Positions 34,119 through 42,803 of a stretch of 64,000 nucleotides of DNA are shown here, piece by piece. Made by a program: the position numbers and the translations under genes. The stretch is from JBFWPF01 sp050250135 (GTDB lineage Bacteria; Chlamydiota; Chlamydiia; Chlamydiales; JAFEGQ01). Where the stretch lies: NCBI GenBank assembly GCA_050250135.1, contig JBFWPF010000005.1, positions 1 to 64,000 on the forward strand, given 5' to 3'. The notes beneath the pieces were generated by a model. That model ran no database searches, was not told the origin of the DNA, and worked only from the letters and a program-made list of their open reading frames with translations. The first letter of the stretch is position 1. Each line of letters begins with the position of its first letter.

Positions 34119-35105
34119 ATGAACGAGCGATTTATCGAGTCGAACCTGAAGCGGCCCGACCCCACCTTTGAAACCCCCCTTAGGCCAAAGCGGTTAGAGG
34201 ACTTTGTGGGGCAGGAGGGGGTTTGCGATCGCCTCTCGGTTTTGCTGGAGGCGGCTAAAGGGAGGAGAGAGCCCCTGCCCCATGCCCTCTTCTGCGGCCC
34301 CCCAGGGCTGGGGAAGACGACCCTTGCTCATATTCTGGCCCGCCAGATGGGTTCAAAAATAACTGTGACATCGGGTGCGGTGATCGACAAGGCGGGCGAT
34401 CTAGCGGGTCTATTGACCCACTTAGAGGCGGGCGATCTCCTCTTTATCGATGAGATTCACCGCCTGCCGCGGGCTGTCGAGGAGTACCTCTATCCGGCGA
34501 TGGAGGACTTTACCCTCGACCTGATGCTCGACTCGGGGCCAGCCGCCCGCTCAGTTCAGGTCGAGCTCAAGCCCTTTACTCTGATTGGCGCCACGACGCG
34601 CACTGGGCAGCTCACTAGCCCTTTGCGCTCCCGCTTTGGGATGACGCTCCGCCTCGACTACTACGAGGAGGGGGCCCTGACCCAGATTGTGGAGCGGTCG
34701 GCCCGCCTCTTGGGCATGGAAATGGGGGAGGGGGCCGCGGCGGAGCTTGCTGGGCGGGCGCGGGGCACCCCTCGCGTGGCGAACAACCTGCTGAGATGGG
34801 TGCGCGACTACGCCCAGATCCGCGCGGGGGGTGAGGTGTCGCGCGAGGTGGTCGAGCGGGCCCTTGCGATGCTTGAGATCGATGCTCTTGGCCTTGACGA
34901 GATGGACAAGCGCCTCCTGGCCATCCTCTGCAACCAGTATGAGGGGGGACCGGTCGGGTTGAGCACGCTCGCCGTTGCGCTCGGGGAGGAGAAACAGACT
35001 CTCGAGGAGGTCTACGAGCCCTATTTGATCCTGCGCGGCCTGATCAAGCGGACACCTCGCGGACGGCAGGCGACACCCCTCGCATTTTCAGCCCTAGGCA
35101 AATAA
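34119..35105 (+). CDS. ruvB: Holliday junction branch migration ATPase
   Basis: 328 residues: RPKRLEDFVGQEGV, Walker A GPPGLGKTTLA, Walker B LFIDEIHRLPRAVEEYLYPAMED, sensor IGATTRTGQLTSPLRSRFG and the winged-helix end IKRTPRGRQATPLAF. It drives branch migration of Holliday junctions together with RuvA. Neighbour to dcd and the spoIID-like gene. Confidence 0.97.
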   Translation: MNERFIESNLKRPDPTFETPLRPKRLEDFVGQEGVCDRLSVLLEAAKGRREPLPHALFCGPPGLGKTTLAHILARQMGSKITVTSGAVIDKAGDLAGLLTHLEAGDLLFIDEIHRLPRAVEEYLYPAMEDFTLDLMLDSGPAARSVQVELKPFTLIGATTRTGQLTSPLRSRFGMTLRLDYYEEGALTQIVERSARLLGMEMGEGAAAELAGRARGTPRVANNLLRWVRDYAQIRAGGEVSREVVERALAMLEIDALGLDEMDKRLLAILCNQYEGGPVGLSTLAVALGEEKQTLEEVYEPYLILRGLIKRTPRGRQATPLAFSALGK

Positions 35106-35150
35106 CCCCGCCTCAAGTAGGCTAAGCTAAAGCAGTGTTCGCGAGGGCTT

Positions 35151-36335
35151 GTGATGTTTAAGGCGGTTTTGTTAGGGCTAACCACTCTCCTCTTGGTCTC
35201 CACTCCAGGTTGGGCAAAAGAGGCAACGATCAAGGTGCTGATCGCCACCGACCTGCCCGAAGCGCAGGTGAGGACCGACGGGGGCTACCGGGTGAAAAAC
35301 CCCCAGACCGGTAAAACGATTACCCGAAGCCTCCTTAGCAAGAACTACCAGGTCCTCCCCATGGCCACCGGCCTTAAGTGGGGCGAGGAATTTCCCGGCA
35401 TCTACCAGATCACGATTGCGCCTCGCAATGCCGACCAGCCGATCATTTTCAACGGCGCCGAGTACCCCGGCGTCCTCCACATCTACCAGGTGGAAAGGGG
35501 CCTCAGCGTCGTCAACGAGGTCCCTGTCGAGGCCTACGTAAAGCTCCTCCTCACCAACAAGCTCCAGGGGCGCCCTTCGACCGAGGTCCTATCGGCCCTT
35601 GTGATCGCTCAACGGACGAGCGCCTATTTCGATCTCCAGAAGGGGCCGACGGCCTACTGGCAGGTTAGGGCGCAGGAGGTTGGCTATTTCCCGAGGGCCA
35701 TTCCCACCTCCATTGAACGGGTGGCCAAGCGGACCGAGAATATGGTCCTGGTCTCCGATACCGCCCCGGGCAAGGCCTTCCCCGCCGTCTGGACCGAAAA
35801 TTGCGGAGGAAAGACCGCCCCTTACGCCCTCCTCTTCCGAAAAGGGGTAGCGGTCTCCCTGCCCGGCGTCGATGCCCCCCTTGCCCTCCGCGACAAGGGA
35901 GCCTCCGCCTGGAACTACACCCTCTCTAAAGGGGACCTTGCCGCCGCTGCGAGCCTAAACAGTATTAGCCACATCAACCTCTTCACCGACCCCCACTCGG
36001 GGAAGGTCTACTCGGTCCGCCTCTTCGATGGAGAGCGGTGGCGCGACTTTGACTACTTCACCTTCCAGAAGCTAGTCGGCAGCGAGCACCTCGTCAGTAG
36101 CGATTTCTCAGTGACCGTCGAAGAGGACCAGGTCCACTTCCACGGCTACGGCGAGGGGCATGGGGTAGGCCTTTGCCTCCACAGCGCTGAGGAGATGGCC
36201 AAGCGGGGGCAGAATGCCCGGGATATCCTAAAGGCCTTCTTCCCCACCACCCAGATTGAGGTGGTTTCGGGGGAGACCGCCGCCCTTCAGCCCCGCCGCG
36301 GCTCCCAGCCCTCCCTGATCCGCCGTAGCCTATAG
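35151..36335 (+). CDS. SpoIID/LytB-domain protein, putative peptidoglycan lytic transglycosylase
   Basis: 394 residues with signal peptide (MFKAVLLGLTTLLLVSTPGWA). SpoIID motifs: VVNEVPVEAYVKLLLTNKLQ, LSALVIAQRTSAYFDL, AFPAVWTENCGGKTAPY and the C-terminal FHGYGEGHGVGLCLHSAEEMAKRG. SpoIID enzymes cleave denuded glycan strands; a chlamydial SpoIID homolog is reported to remodel the division-site peptidoglycan ring. The gene lies between ruvB and glgX as in Chlamydia, with the four-paralog array inserted after it. Ends in a basic tail. Confidence 0.88.
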   Translation: MMFKAVLLGLTTLLLVSTPGWAKEATIKVLIATDLPEAQVRTDGGYRVKNPQTGKTITRSLLSKNYQVLPMATGLKWGEEFPGIYQITIAPRNADQPIIFNGAEYPGVLHIYQVERGLSVVNEVPVEAYVKLLLTNKLQGRPSTEVLSALVIAQRTSAYFDLQKGPTAYWQVRAQEVGYFPRAIPTSIERVAKRTENMVLVSDTAPGKAFPAVWTENCGGKTAPYALLFRKGVAVSLPGVDAPLALRDKGASAWNYTLSKGDLAAAASLNSISHINLFTDPHSGKVYSVRLFDGERWRDFDYFTFQKLVGSEHLVSSDFSVTVEEDQVHFHGYGEGHGVGLCLHSAEEMAKRGQNARDILKAFFPTTQIEVVSGETAALQPRRGSQPSLIRRSL

Positions 36336-36444
36336 CCCCTACTGCAGGGAAATTAAAATATATTCTATATTATTATTTTTGTTGCAATATTCTTTGCGTT
36401 GAGTTATTGTTTTTACACGAACGTAACAAACGCATGAGGTAATC
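36336..36444 (+). promoter_or_regulatory. AT-rich promoter region of the four-paralog array
   Basis: A sharply AT-rich 109-base gap (TATATTCTATATTATTATTT near 36358-36378) within an otherwise GC-rich sequence. It ends in GAGG six bases before the ATG of the first paralog. It most likely carries the promoter, but I cannot assign -35 and -10 boxes with confidence. Confidence 0.45.
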
Positions 36445-37326
36445 ATGGAAGACACTCTAATAACAAGTAAATATTTTAGCGCAACTGAGACTGGCGAGGC
36501 CAACTTTCAGGCCTTTAAAGAGGGTGCGCGGACCCTACCCCCTTTTGTCCCCTATCAGCCCGATCAGACCCTTATTAACGCGGCGAATCAGCGAGCCAGC
36601 CTCTTTACCCGGGCCGGATGGCTAACCATCGCCATCGGGGCGGCCGCTCTTTTCATCCCTAACCGGGCCCGCTTGGCAGGTCTGCTTGCCCTTCCAGTCG
36701 CCGGTGGCTTCTTCGTAGCAAGCCACCAAAAGAAGAGCTGGATCAAGAGTGAGCAGGATAAGGCAATCGTCAAGGATCAGTCTGCTGAGCTAAGCAAGAT
36801 CTACGAAGAGATGGCAGGCTACCTAACTGAGCGGCAAAAGAGCCTCGAAGCTGAGATCGTGGGTGAGTTTAACAAACGGATGATGGACGCTAAAGCAGGT
36901 GACTGGGGTGATCGCATTGCGATTAGAAAGGAGATCAAGGAGACGTCTCTCCAAGAGCACCAGAAGCAGCTAGCCCCGAGACTGGTTAAAATGATAGAGA
37001 ATGAGGACACGAATACCGGTTGGAACTTCCTGATCTACTCGTGCGCATGGCGGGCCGAGGCAGAGGGCCAGGCCCTTAGCAACGTTTATCAGGAAAAAAT
37101 GAAAGAGCTGATGGAAGACCTAGAGGCGATTCCTGCTCCTGTGTCAGAAGCTTCTCCTGCTGAACAGCAGTTCGGAGCGCTTTCCCACGCTAGCAACGGA
37201 TCGCTGCCTACCTTCGGTACACCAGAGGCTGTGAAGAGCGCCTTTGGGGGTCGCATTGAGGCCTTTACCGACATGAGCAGCGAGAAGTGGCAGCTCAGGG
37301 CCGTTGAGGTTGAGAGCGCCGAATAA
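36445..37326 (+). CDS. Candidate inclusion-membrane-type protein, array copy 1
   Basis: 293 residues. A polar N-terminus of about 50 residues is followed by a hydrophobic hairpin (LTIAIGAAALFIP - NRAR - LAGLLALPVAGGFFVA, about residues 57-90). Then comes a charged helical region with the array signature IYEEMAGYLTERQKSLEAEIVGEFN. The C-terminal tail is unique (EASPAEQQFGALSHASNG...). Bilobed hydrophobic domains are the hallmark of chlamydial Inc proteins inserted in the host vacuole membrane by type III secretion; this function is inferred. It has its own promoter region and terminator. Confidence 0.7.
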   Translation: MEDTLITSKYFSATETGEANFQAFKEGARTLPPFVPYQPDQTLINAANQRASLFTRAGWLTIAIGAAALFIPNRARLAGLLALPVAGGFFVASHQKKSWIKSEQDKAIVKDQSAELSKIYEEMAGYLTERQKSLEAEIVGEFNKRMMDAKAGDWGDRIAIRKEIKETSLQEHQKQLAPRLVKMIENEDTNTGWNFLIYSCAWRAEAEGQALSNVYQEKMKELMEDLEAIPAPVSEASPAEQQFGALSHASNGSLPTFGTPEAVKSAFGGRIEAFTDMSSEKWQLRAVEVESAE

Positions 37327-37339
37327 GCCAGCAAGGCAA

Positions 37340-37365
37340 GGCCCCCATCCCCAAGGATGGGGGCC
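37340..37365 (+). terminator. Rho-independent-type terminator after array copy 1
   Basis: A perfect 11-bp stem GGCCCCCATCC-CCAA-GGATGGGGGCC follows the stop codon of array copy 1 by 13 bases. Only a weak T-rich stretch (TAGTCTTCTTAG) comes after. It separates copy 1 from the tightly packed copies 2-4. Confidence 0.8.
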
Positions 37366-37419
37366 TAGTCTTCTTAGTCGCGATCCGGTTATACTATTTA
37401 GCAGCAGTTGGAGGCTCTT

Positions 37420-38148
37420 ATGGAGGCTATTAGCTCTACCTACCTCGATCCTAAGTTATCGCCTGCGGACAATCTTGCCCTTGTGCTAAAGGGGCAATTC
37501 GAGGTGACGCCCCTTCCTAAAATCGACGATGATTGGGAGGGGATCTACTGGCTCCTCTCCAAGGGGCTGATCGGCCTTAGTTTCGGGCTAGGGTCCGTTA
37601 GCCTGGCTGTCATCCGGTCGGGTGTCTTTATCCGTCACTACAGCACCGTCGGTGTTATCCCCGCCTTCTTTGCCTCCTTTATCGGTTACCGCCTGGCAGA
37701 GGGTCGGCTCAAGGAGGAGAAGCGGAAGAATTACGACTTGAAGATTGAGCTAGTAGACCAGCACATAAAGGCCACTGGAAAGGTCTATGAGGGGATCGTG
37801 GATCATCTTAAGGAGCGGCGCCAGAACGCTGAGCTAAAGGTGATGGAGGTCTTCAATAATAAAGAAATTACCGAACAGATTGGTTGGTTGCACATTGAAG
37901 AGGCCTTTAGGGAGGTGCCCGAAGCGATGGAGCTAATCGACCTCCGGAAGGCGCTTCGAGGAGCCTTCAAAGCGAGGTATGGTAAGCGCTTTATCCCCGA
38001 CTTTCACGGACTGACCCCCCTGATTGCTCAATGGAAGACGGAACTCGATCTTTCACCGAATAGCTGGAGGAGCTCCAATATAGATCTCCTATCAGGCGCC
38101 CACCTCGTGCAGAATGAAAGCCACCACTGGACAATCCAACGCCAATAA
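37420..38148 (+). CDS. Candidate inclusion-membrane-type protein, array copy 2
   Basis: 242 residues. N-terminal STYLDPKLSPADN, shared with copies 3 and 4, then a hydrophobic hairpin (LIGLSFGLGSVSLAVI, VGVIPAFFASFIGYRLA). The helical signature KVYEGIVDHLKERRQNAELKVMEVFN follows, with a C-terminal HHWTIQRQ resembling the end of copy 4. The ATG at 37420 has GGAGG five bases upstream; an upstream TTG at 37408 is less likely. Function unknown, Inc-like by topology. Confidence 0.7.
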   Translation: MEAISSTYLDPKLSPADNLALVLKGQFEVTPLPKIDDDWEGIYWLLSKGLIGLSFGLGSVSLAVIRSGVFIRHYSTVGVIPAFFASFIGYRLAEGRLKEEKRKNYDLKIELVDQHIKATGKVYEGIVDHLKERRQNAELKVMEVFNNKEITEQIGWLHIEEAFREVPEAMELIDLRKALRGAFKARYGKRFIPDFHGLTPLIAQWKTELDLSPNSWRSSNIDLLSGAHLVQNESHHWTIQRQ

Positions 38149-38158
38149 TGAGGACTTT

Positions 38159-39001
38159 ATGGACGTAACACATGCCACACCCTTGTACTTAGACCCAAAG
38201 CTCCCTTCGGAACAAAATGTGGAGCGCTTCTTTAACGGGGCCTACGATGTTGCCCCCTTCATTCCCGACCTAAGTCAAGTGGTGAAATGGGAGCGGGCGA
38301 CAAGGCTCCTTGTTTGGGGGGGCTGGGCCTCACTGGCTGCCGGCCTTTTCACGGTGGCCTTTGTGAAGGGGCGGCGCCTCTACGGCCTGCTGGCTATCCC
38401 CGTCTCAATCGGCACCTACTGGGGAAGCTGCGAGACAGAGGAAAAAGCCTATGACGAGCGAAAGCGGGTTAATGTGGCAAAGGACAACGCTAAACAGAGC
38501 ATTGAGGAGAGCCGAGAGCCGATCTACGAGGGCATGAGAAAGCACTTGGTTAAGCGGCGCCTAGAGATCGAGGCAAAGGTGATCGAGGCCTTCAATGAGG
38601 CAAAAGAGACGCGAGGACCTGTTCCGGAGGAGGTACAAGCGCTAGGTACGGGCGAGGTATCCGATAGGGTCCCCAAGTGGCGCCCTGAGGTGGAGGGACA
38701 CGCTATTAAAAAGGCCTATGAAGAGCACGGTGCTGAGGCTGTAAGGCTGCGCTCCTCCTTCCTCAAAGCCTATCAGGGGGCTATTAAGCACTGGGGTGAG
38801 GATTGGAAGGTTCCCGACTGGTTGGAGTACCAAAATCTCAACAAGGCATGGGAGGTTGGGCCTGAGAACATGAAATTTGATTTGGCGTATTACGCGACGA
38901 AGATCTTTGCGCCGGGGACTGACTACAGCTGCGAATGGACTTTGGGAGAGTCAAAGGAGTGTTGCTTTGTGCTTAGGCCTCCCTATTCGTGGAGGAACTA
39001 A
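38159..39001 (+). CDS. Candidate inclusion-membrane-type protein, array copy 3
   Basis: 280 residues. N-terminal PLYLDPKLPSEQNVERFFNG, a hairpin (LLVWGGWASLAAGLFTVAF - VKGRR - LYGLLAIPVSIGTYW) and the clearest signature PIYEGMRKHLVKRRLEIEAKVIEAFN split across residues about 115-140. C-terminus IFAPGTDYSCEW is paralleled by LFAPKVSCVLE in copy 4. The start ATG follows GAGG and lies 10 bases after the copy 2 stop; its end overlaps copy 4. Confidence 0.7.
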   Translation: MDVTHATPLYLDPKLPSEQNVERFFNGAYDVAPFIPDLSQVVKWERATRLLVWGGWASLAAGLFTVAFVKGRRLYGLLAIPVSIGTYWGSCETEEKAYDERKRVNVAKDNAKQSIEESREPIYEGMRKHLVKRRLEIEAKVIEAFNEAKETRGPVPEEVQALGTGEVSDRVPKWRPEVEGHAIKKAYEEHGAEAVRLRSSFLKAYQGAIKHWGEDWKVPDWLEYQNLNKAWEVGPENMKFDLAYYATKIFAPGTDYSCEWTLGESKECCFVLRPPYSWRN

Positions 39002-39773
39002 CGTTTCCGCTTACCTCGATATCACTCTAACTCCTGAGGAGAACTTCGGCCGCTTCTATAGCGGAGCGGTCGATGTTGCGCCGCCGACCCTTCCGTGCAA
39101 AGCGGAGGCAGAGCGGTGGGATAAGGTGACCCGCCGGCTTGAAGGGGGTATGGCCTTCTCCTTAGGGGCAGGGTTTAGCCTACTCGCCCTTGCCACTGGG
39201 CATCGCCGGTATGGCCTCCTCTTTCTCCCCGTTGCAGCGGGTTGCTGGAAGGTTAGCCAAAAAACAGGGGAGTGGGCAGAGGGGGAGCGGATGAGGGCCC
39301 GTGAGGAAAAGAGGGGGGCCAAGGGGAAGCAAGTCAATGATCGCGAGACGATCTACAAGGGGATGAAGGATTACCTCATCAAGCGGCGCCTAGAGATCGA
39401 GGGAGAGGTGATCAAGGCCTTTAATGGGCAAGAGAGGAAGCCTTCAAAGCCGATTATTGGCATCAGCGGGTATCAGTCGGTCGCTATACCTGCCTATTGG
39501 CGGCCTGAGGAGGAGGGGAAAGGACTTGTTCAGACCTACCAAAAGGCAGGAGCCCCCTTTATCCAGATGAAGCAGCAGTTTCTGCAGGCCTGTGAGGGCT
39601 CCCAAAAGACCCCCTTTCACTTGGAGTATGGGGAGCTCTACCGAGAATGGAAGGCCCTCCCTGATAAGCCGCAATTTGCGAACACACAGGTGGTGGCGCA
39701 GCTCTTTGCCCCGAAAGTCTCCTGTGTCTTAGAGGGCACGACCTGGAAAATCCAACGACTACCCCCTCTTTAG
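38967..39773 (+). CDS. Candidate inclusion-membrane-type protein, array copy 4 (uncertain start)
   Basis: About 268 residues: AYLDITLTPEENFGRFYSG, a hairpin (MAFSLGAGFSLLALATG - HRR - YGLLFLPVAAGCWKV), signature IYKGMKDYLIKRRLEIEGE, and a C-terminal WKIQR. No ATG or GTG exists at the place matching the other copies. A TTG at 38967 has AAAGGAG seven bases upstream and is used here. A GTT at 39003 also sits seven bases behind a strong GGAGG, exactly where the paralog starts would align. The stop overlaps the glgX end by 15 bases. Confidence 0.65.
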   Translation: MCLGLPIRGGTNVSAYLDITLTPEENFGRFYSGAVDVAPPTLPCKAEAERWDKVTRRLEGGMAFSLGAGFSLLALATGHRRYGLLFLPVAAGCWKVSQKTGEWAEGERMRAREEKRGAKGKQVNDRETIYKGMKDYLIKRRLEIEGEVIKAFNGQERKPSKPIIGISGYQSVAIPAYWRPEEEGKGLVQTYQKAGAPFIQMKQQFLQACEGSQKTPFHLEYGELYREWKALPDKPQFANTQVVAQLFAPKVSCVLEGTTWKIQRLPPL

Positions 39774-41714
39774 GAGGAGGGCTGAGTAGCTCTCCATCTC
39801 GTAGGGGTGAGCGGGATCGAGGGGGAAGGCCTCCCCGTCAGGGGAGAAGTCGTGGGGGGGGTGGAGGGCAGTATCGGCAATGCGGAGCCAGGGCTTGCCA
39901 GGAGGAAGGCGGACCTCCCGCCTCTTCCAGCTCGCATTAAACGCAATGTAGAGATCGTTCAGCGCCAGCGCAATAAAACGGCGCCCCCAGTTGGGGCTCC
40001 CCAGGTCGGGGCCGTAGAGGATCACCTGCTTGGGCTCCTTCCCCCTCTTGTTGGACCACAGGTCAGATAGCCGCTTCCACATCTCCGCGATGACCTTCCG
40101 GTTTTCAGTGGCGGGGAGGGAGAGCTCGGGGGGGAGGGGCTGCGGGACCTCCCACAGCAGGGGCCCCTTCGTTAGCCCAGGATTGGCCTTGCGGAAGGCG
40201 ATGAGCCCCTGGGTAAAGCGGAGGAGGTCCTCATCCTGTTTGTCCCAAGGGAAGTAGCTCAAGGCATTATCCTGACACCAGGTGTTGTTGTTCCCCTTTT
40301 TGGTCTGGCTCACCTCATCCCCCATCTGAATCATCGGCAGGCCTCGGGCGATGAGGAGGGCGAGGAGGTGGTTGCGCTTCTGGCGGGCCCGAAGGCTCAG
40401 GATCGCCGGGTCGTCGGTCGGCCCCTCAACGCCACAATTCCAGCTGTCGTTGTGGCTGGAGCCATCCCGGTTCCCCTCCCCATTGGCCTGGTTGTGCTTG
40501 TCGTTGTAGGAGACCAGGTCGGTGAGGGTAAAGCCATCGTGGGAGGTGACAAAGTTGACGGGGGAGGTAGAGGGGTAGATCTGCGGGGAGCCGAGTAGGG
40601 AGGAGGCAAAAGGGGCAACAAGCCCATCGGCCCCCTTGAGGAAGCGGCGGGCAGTATCGCGAAAGGCCCCATTCCACTCGCTCCAGGGGCCCCAGCGGGG
40701 GAACTGGCCAAGTTGGTAGGTGCCCAGATCCCACGGCTCGGCGATTAGCTTGACCTTGGAGAGGAGGGGATCGGCGCGGATGGCGGCCAGGAGTGGGGGG
40801 TCGTCGAGGATCTCCCCATTGTCCCCCCGAGTGAGTATGGAGGCGAGGTCAAAGCGGAAGCCGTCGACCCCCATTTCGCGGCTCCAGTAGCGGAGGCTAT
40901 CGAGGATAAGAGTTTGGGTCGGCTGGGTGTTTGGAGAGAGGGTGTTGCCACAGCCCGAGTAGTTGGTGTGGACGCCGTTATCGAGGATGTAGTGGTCGGG
41001 GGAGAGGGCGTGGGGGCCATCGCCGGTGTGGTTGTAGACGACATCGAGTATCACCTCAATTCCGGCCCGATGGCACTCGCGGACGAGGGTTTTGAACTCC
41101 CCGATAGGGTCAACCGAGGCGTAGCCGCTCATGGGGGCAAAAAAGCCAAGGCTCCCATACCCCCAGAAGTTCTTTAGCCGCTCGCCGGTTTTGGGGTGGT
41201 GCCCCTTATAGGAATAGGGGTCGAACTCGAAGATGGGGAGGAGCTCGATGGCGTTGATGCCGAGCTGCTGGAGGTAGGGGAGGCGCTCGACTAGGCCGAG
41301 GAAGGTGCCCGGGTGGGCAACGGGAGCAGAGGCGGTGAAGGCGCGCACATGGAGCTCATAGACGATCAGGTCGCTAAGGGGGCGGCCTGGGCTTGTCACC
41401 CCTTGCCAATCAAAGGGGGGAGGGTTGACGACAAGGGCTTTTGCCCGGTAAGCCCCCTTGCGGCTCCAGCACTCGGTGTCGACAAAGGCAAGGGCGTAAG
41501 GGTCGAGGAGCCCCTTGCGGCCATCAAGGGTGTAGGTGTAGGGAACCCCCGCCCCAACCCCCTCGACCTCGACCTCCCAGGTGGCCCCCTTCTTCTGGAG
41601 GGGGACCTTCCGGTGCGGGAGGACAAGGGTGACCTCGGCGGCCGAAGGGGCGTAGAGGGCAAAGGTGACCCCCCGCTTGGTGACGGTGGCCCCTAGTGGG
41701 GTAGTGCTTTCCAT
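39759..41714 (-). CDS. glgX: Glycogen debranching enzyme (isoamylase type)
   Basis: 651 residues. An N-terminal CBM48 domain (ATVTKRGVTFALYAPSAAEVTLVL) precedes a GH13 catalytic domain with IVYELHVRAFT, DVVYNHTGDG, GFRFDLASIL (nucleophile Asp), LIAEPWD (acid Glu) and FVTSHDGFTL. It hydrolyses alpha-1,6 branches of glycogen. In Chlamydia glgX lies beside the CT043 chaperone gene, as here. Its 3' end touches the paralog array. Confidence 0.95.
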   Translation of the reverse strand: MESTTPLGATVTKRGVTFALYAPSAAEVTLVLPHRKVPLQKKGATWEVEVEGVGAGVPYTYTLDGRKGLLDPYALAFVDTECWSRKGAYRAKALVVNPPPFDWQGVTSPGRPLSDLIVYELHVRAFTASAPVAHPGTFLGLVERLPYLQQLGINAIELLPIFEFDPYSYKGHHPKTGERLKNFWGYGSLGFFAPMSGYASVDPIGEFKTLVRECHRAGIEVILDVVYNHTGDGPHALSPDHYILDNGVHTNYSGCGNTLSPNTQPTQTLILDSLRYWSREMGVDGFRFDLASILTRGDNGEILDDPPLLAAIRADPLLSKVKLIAEPWDLGTYQLGQFPRWGPWSEWNGAFRDTARRFLKGADGLVAPFASSLLGSPQIYPSTSPVNFVTSHDGFTLTDLVSYNDKHNQANGEGNRDGSSHNDSWNCGVEGPTDDPAILSLRARQKRNHLLALLIARGLPMIQMGDEVSQTKKGNNNTWCQDNALSYFPWDKQDEDLLRFTQGLIAFRKANPGLTKGPLLWEVPQPLPPELSLPATENRKVIAEMWKRLSDLWSNKRGKEPKQVILYGPDLGSPNWGRRFIALALNDLYIAFNASWKRREVRLPPGKPWLRIADTALHPPHDFSPDGEAFPLDPAHPYEMESYSALLLKRG

Positions 41715-41828
41715 ATCGAGTCCTATACAAAAGTTTTGTGTTTAGAGCGAGTGGCGCTTGATCTTAATCAGCGCGCTGTGAGACAACGGAATGCTAGTAC
41801 TAAGCGGCCGTTGTGGAGGACGAATCCG

Positions 41829-42356
41829 ATGTCAAAAGAGAATGCCGAAGCCAACCTGAAGGAATTTGGGAAGGAGCTGGGTCTTGAGGGGCTCCAGTTT
41901 GACGAGAACAACACCTGTATATTGGGGATCGATGACCAGTTCTCGATGCACCTCACCTACGAGCCCCATTCGGACCGGCTCTATATCTACTCCCCCCTTC
42001 TGGATGGGCTGCCCAAGGATGATAAGTACCGCCTCCGCCTCTACGAGCGGCTCCTAGAGGGGTCGATGCTTGGCGGGCAAATGGCGGGGGGTGGCGTGGG
42101 AGTGGCGGTGAAGGAGGAGCTGATCCTGATCCACTGCACCCTCGACATGGCCCATGCCGATCGGCAGGCGCTGAGAGCCTTTGCTCCCCTCTATGTCGAT
42201 GTGGTAGAGAAGTGGCGCAAGGCGTGTGAGGATCTGGCGCAAGGGCGGGAGCCAACGGTTGACTTTACCCCTGGAGCGCCTAGTGGGGCAGGGAAACCTC
42301 CTCCACCTCAGCAGAAGCCAGGTGGGAAGCCAGGTGAAGGATTTATTCGAGCATAG
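41829..42356 (+). CDS. Type III secretion chaperone, CesT-like (CT043/Slc1-like)
   Basis: 175 residues with the class I chaperone pattern: LKEFGKELGLEGLQFDENNTCILGIDDQFSMHLTYE split by short loops, a beta-strand pair (LYIYSPLLDG), and LYERLLEGSMLGGQMAGGGVGVAVKEELILIHC. The glycine- and proline-rich tail (PPPPQQKPGGKPGEG) is unusual. The position glgX-x-ssb-pepA is that of C. trachomatis CT043 (Slc1), a multi-cargo secretion chaperone. The ATG at 41829 is chosen because upstream codons are not family-like. Confidence 0.82.
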   Translation: MSKENAEANLKEFGKELGLEGLQFDENNTCILGIDDQFSMHLTYEPHSDRLYIYSPLLDGLPKDDKYRLRLYERLLEGSMLGGQMAGGGVGVAVKEELILIHCTLDMAHADRQALRAFAPLYVDVVEKWRKACEDLAQGREPTVDFTPGAPSGAGKPPPPQQKPGGKPGEGFIRA

Positions 42357-42365
42357 GGGGATAAG

Positions 42366-42794
42366 ATGAATTGGATTGTGTTAGCGGGCCATCTGGGCGA
42401 TGACCCTGAAGAGCGGATGACACCAGGGGGGCAGAAGGTGACCTCCTTTCGGATCGCCTGCAACACCCGAAAGGGGGGGCAGGATGAGACCACCTGGTAC
42501 CGGGTGACCGTATGGGGGGACCGATTTGACCGGATGATGCCCTACGTGAAGAAGGGGAGCGCCCTGATTGTAACGGGAGAGCTCCACAAGCCCCAGATCT
42601 ATACAGGAAAGGATGGGGAGCCTAGAGTGGGCCTTGAGGTGACGGCGGAGAATATCCGCTTCAGCCCGTTTGGCAAGGGGGGAGAGAGGCAGCAGTCCCA
42701 GCAGGGGAGCGCCTTCGGGAACCCGGTTAGCCCCGGAGCGAGCCCCGCCCCAGCCTTTGCGGCCGACGCCTCCGATGACGATTTGCCGTTCTAA
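42366..42794 (+). CDS. ssb: Single-stranded DNA-binding protein
   Basis: 142 residues with the OB fold: MNWIVLAGHLGDDPEERMTPGGQ, ISF-type core VTSFRIACNTR, TWYRVTVWGDRFDRMMPYVKKGSALIVTGEL, and the acidic C-terminal tip DASDDDLPF that docks partner proteins. Between the chaperone gene and pepA as in Chlamydia. Confidence 0.96.
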   Translation: MNWIVLAGHLGDDPEERMTPGGQKVTSFRIACNTRKGGQDETTWYRVTVWGDRFDRMMPYVKKGSALIVTGELHKPQIYTGKDGEPRVGLEVTAENIRFSPFGKGGERQQSQQGSAFGNPVSPGASPAPAFAADASDDDLPF

Positions 42795-42803
42795 GAGAAG
42801 ACC

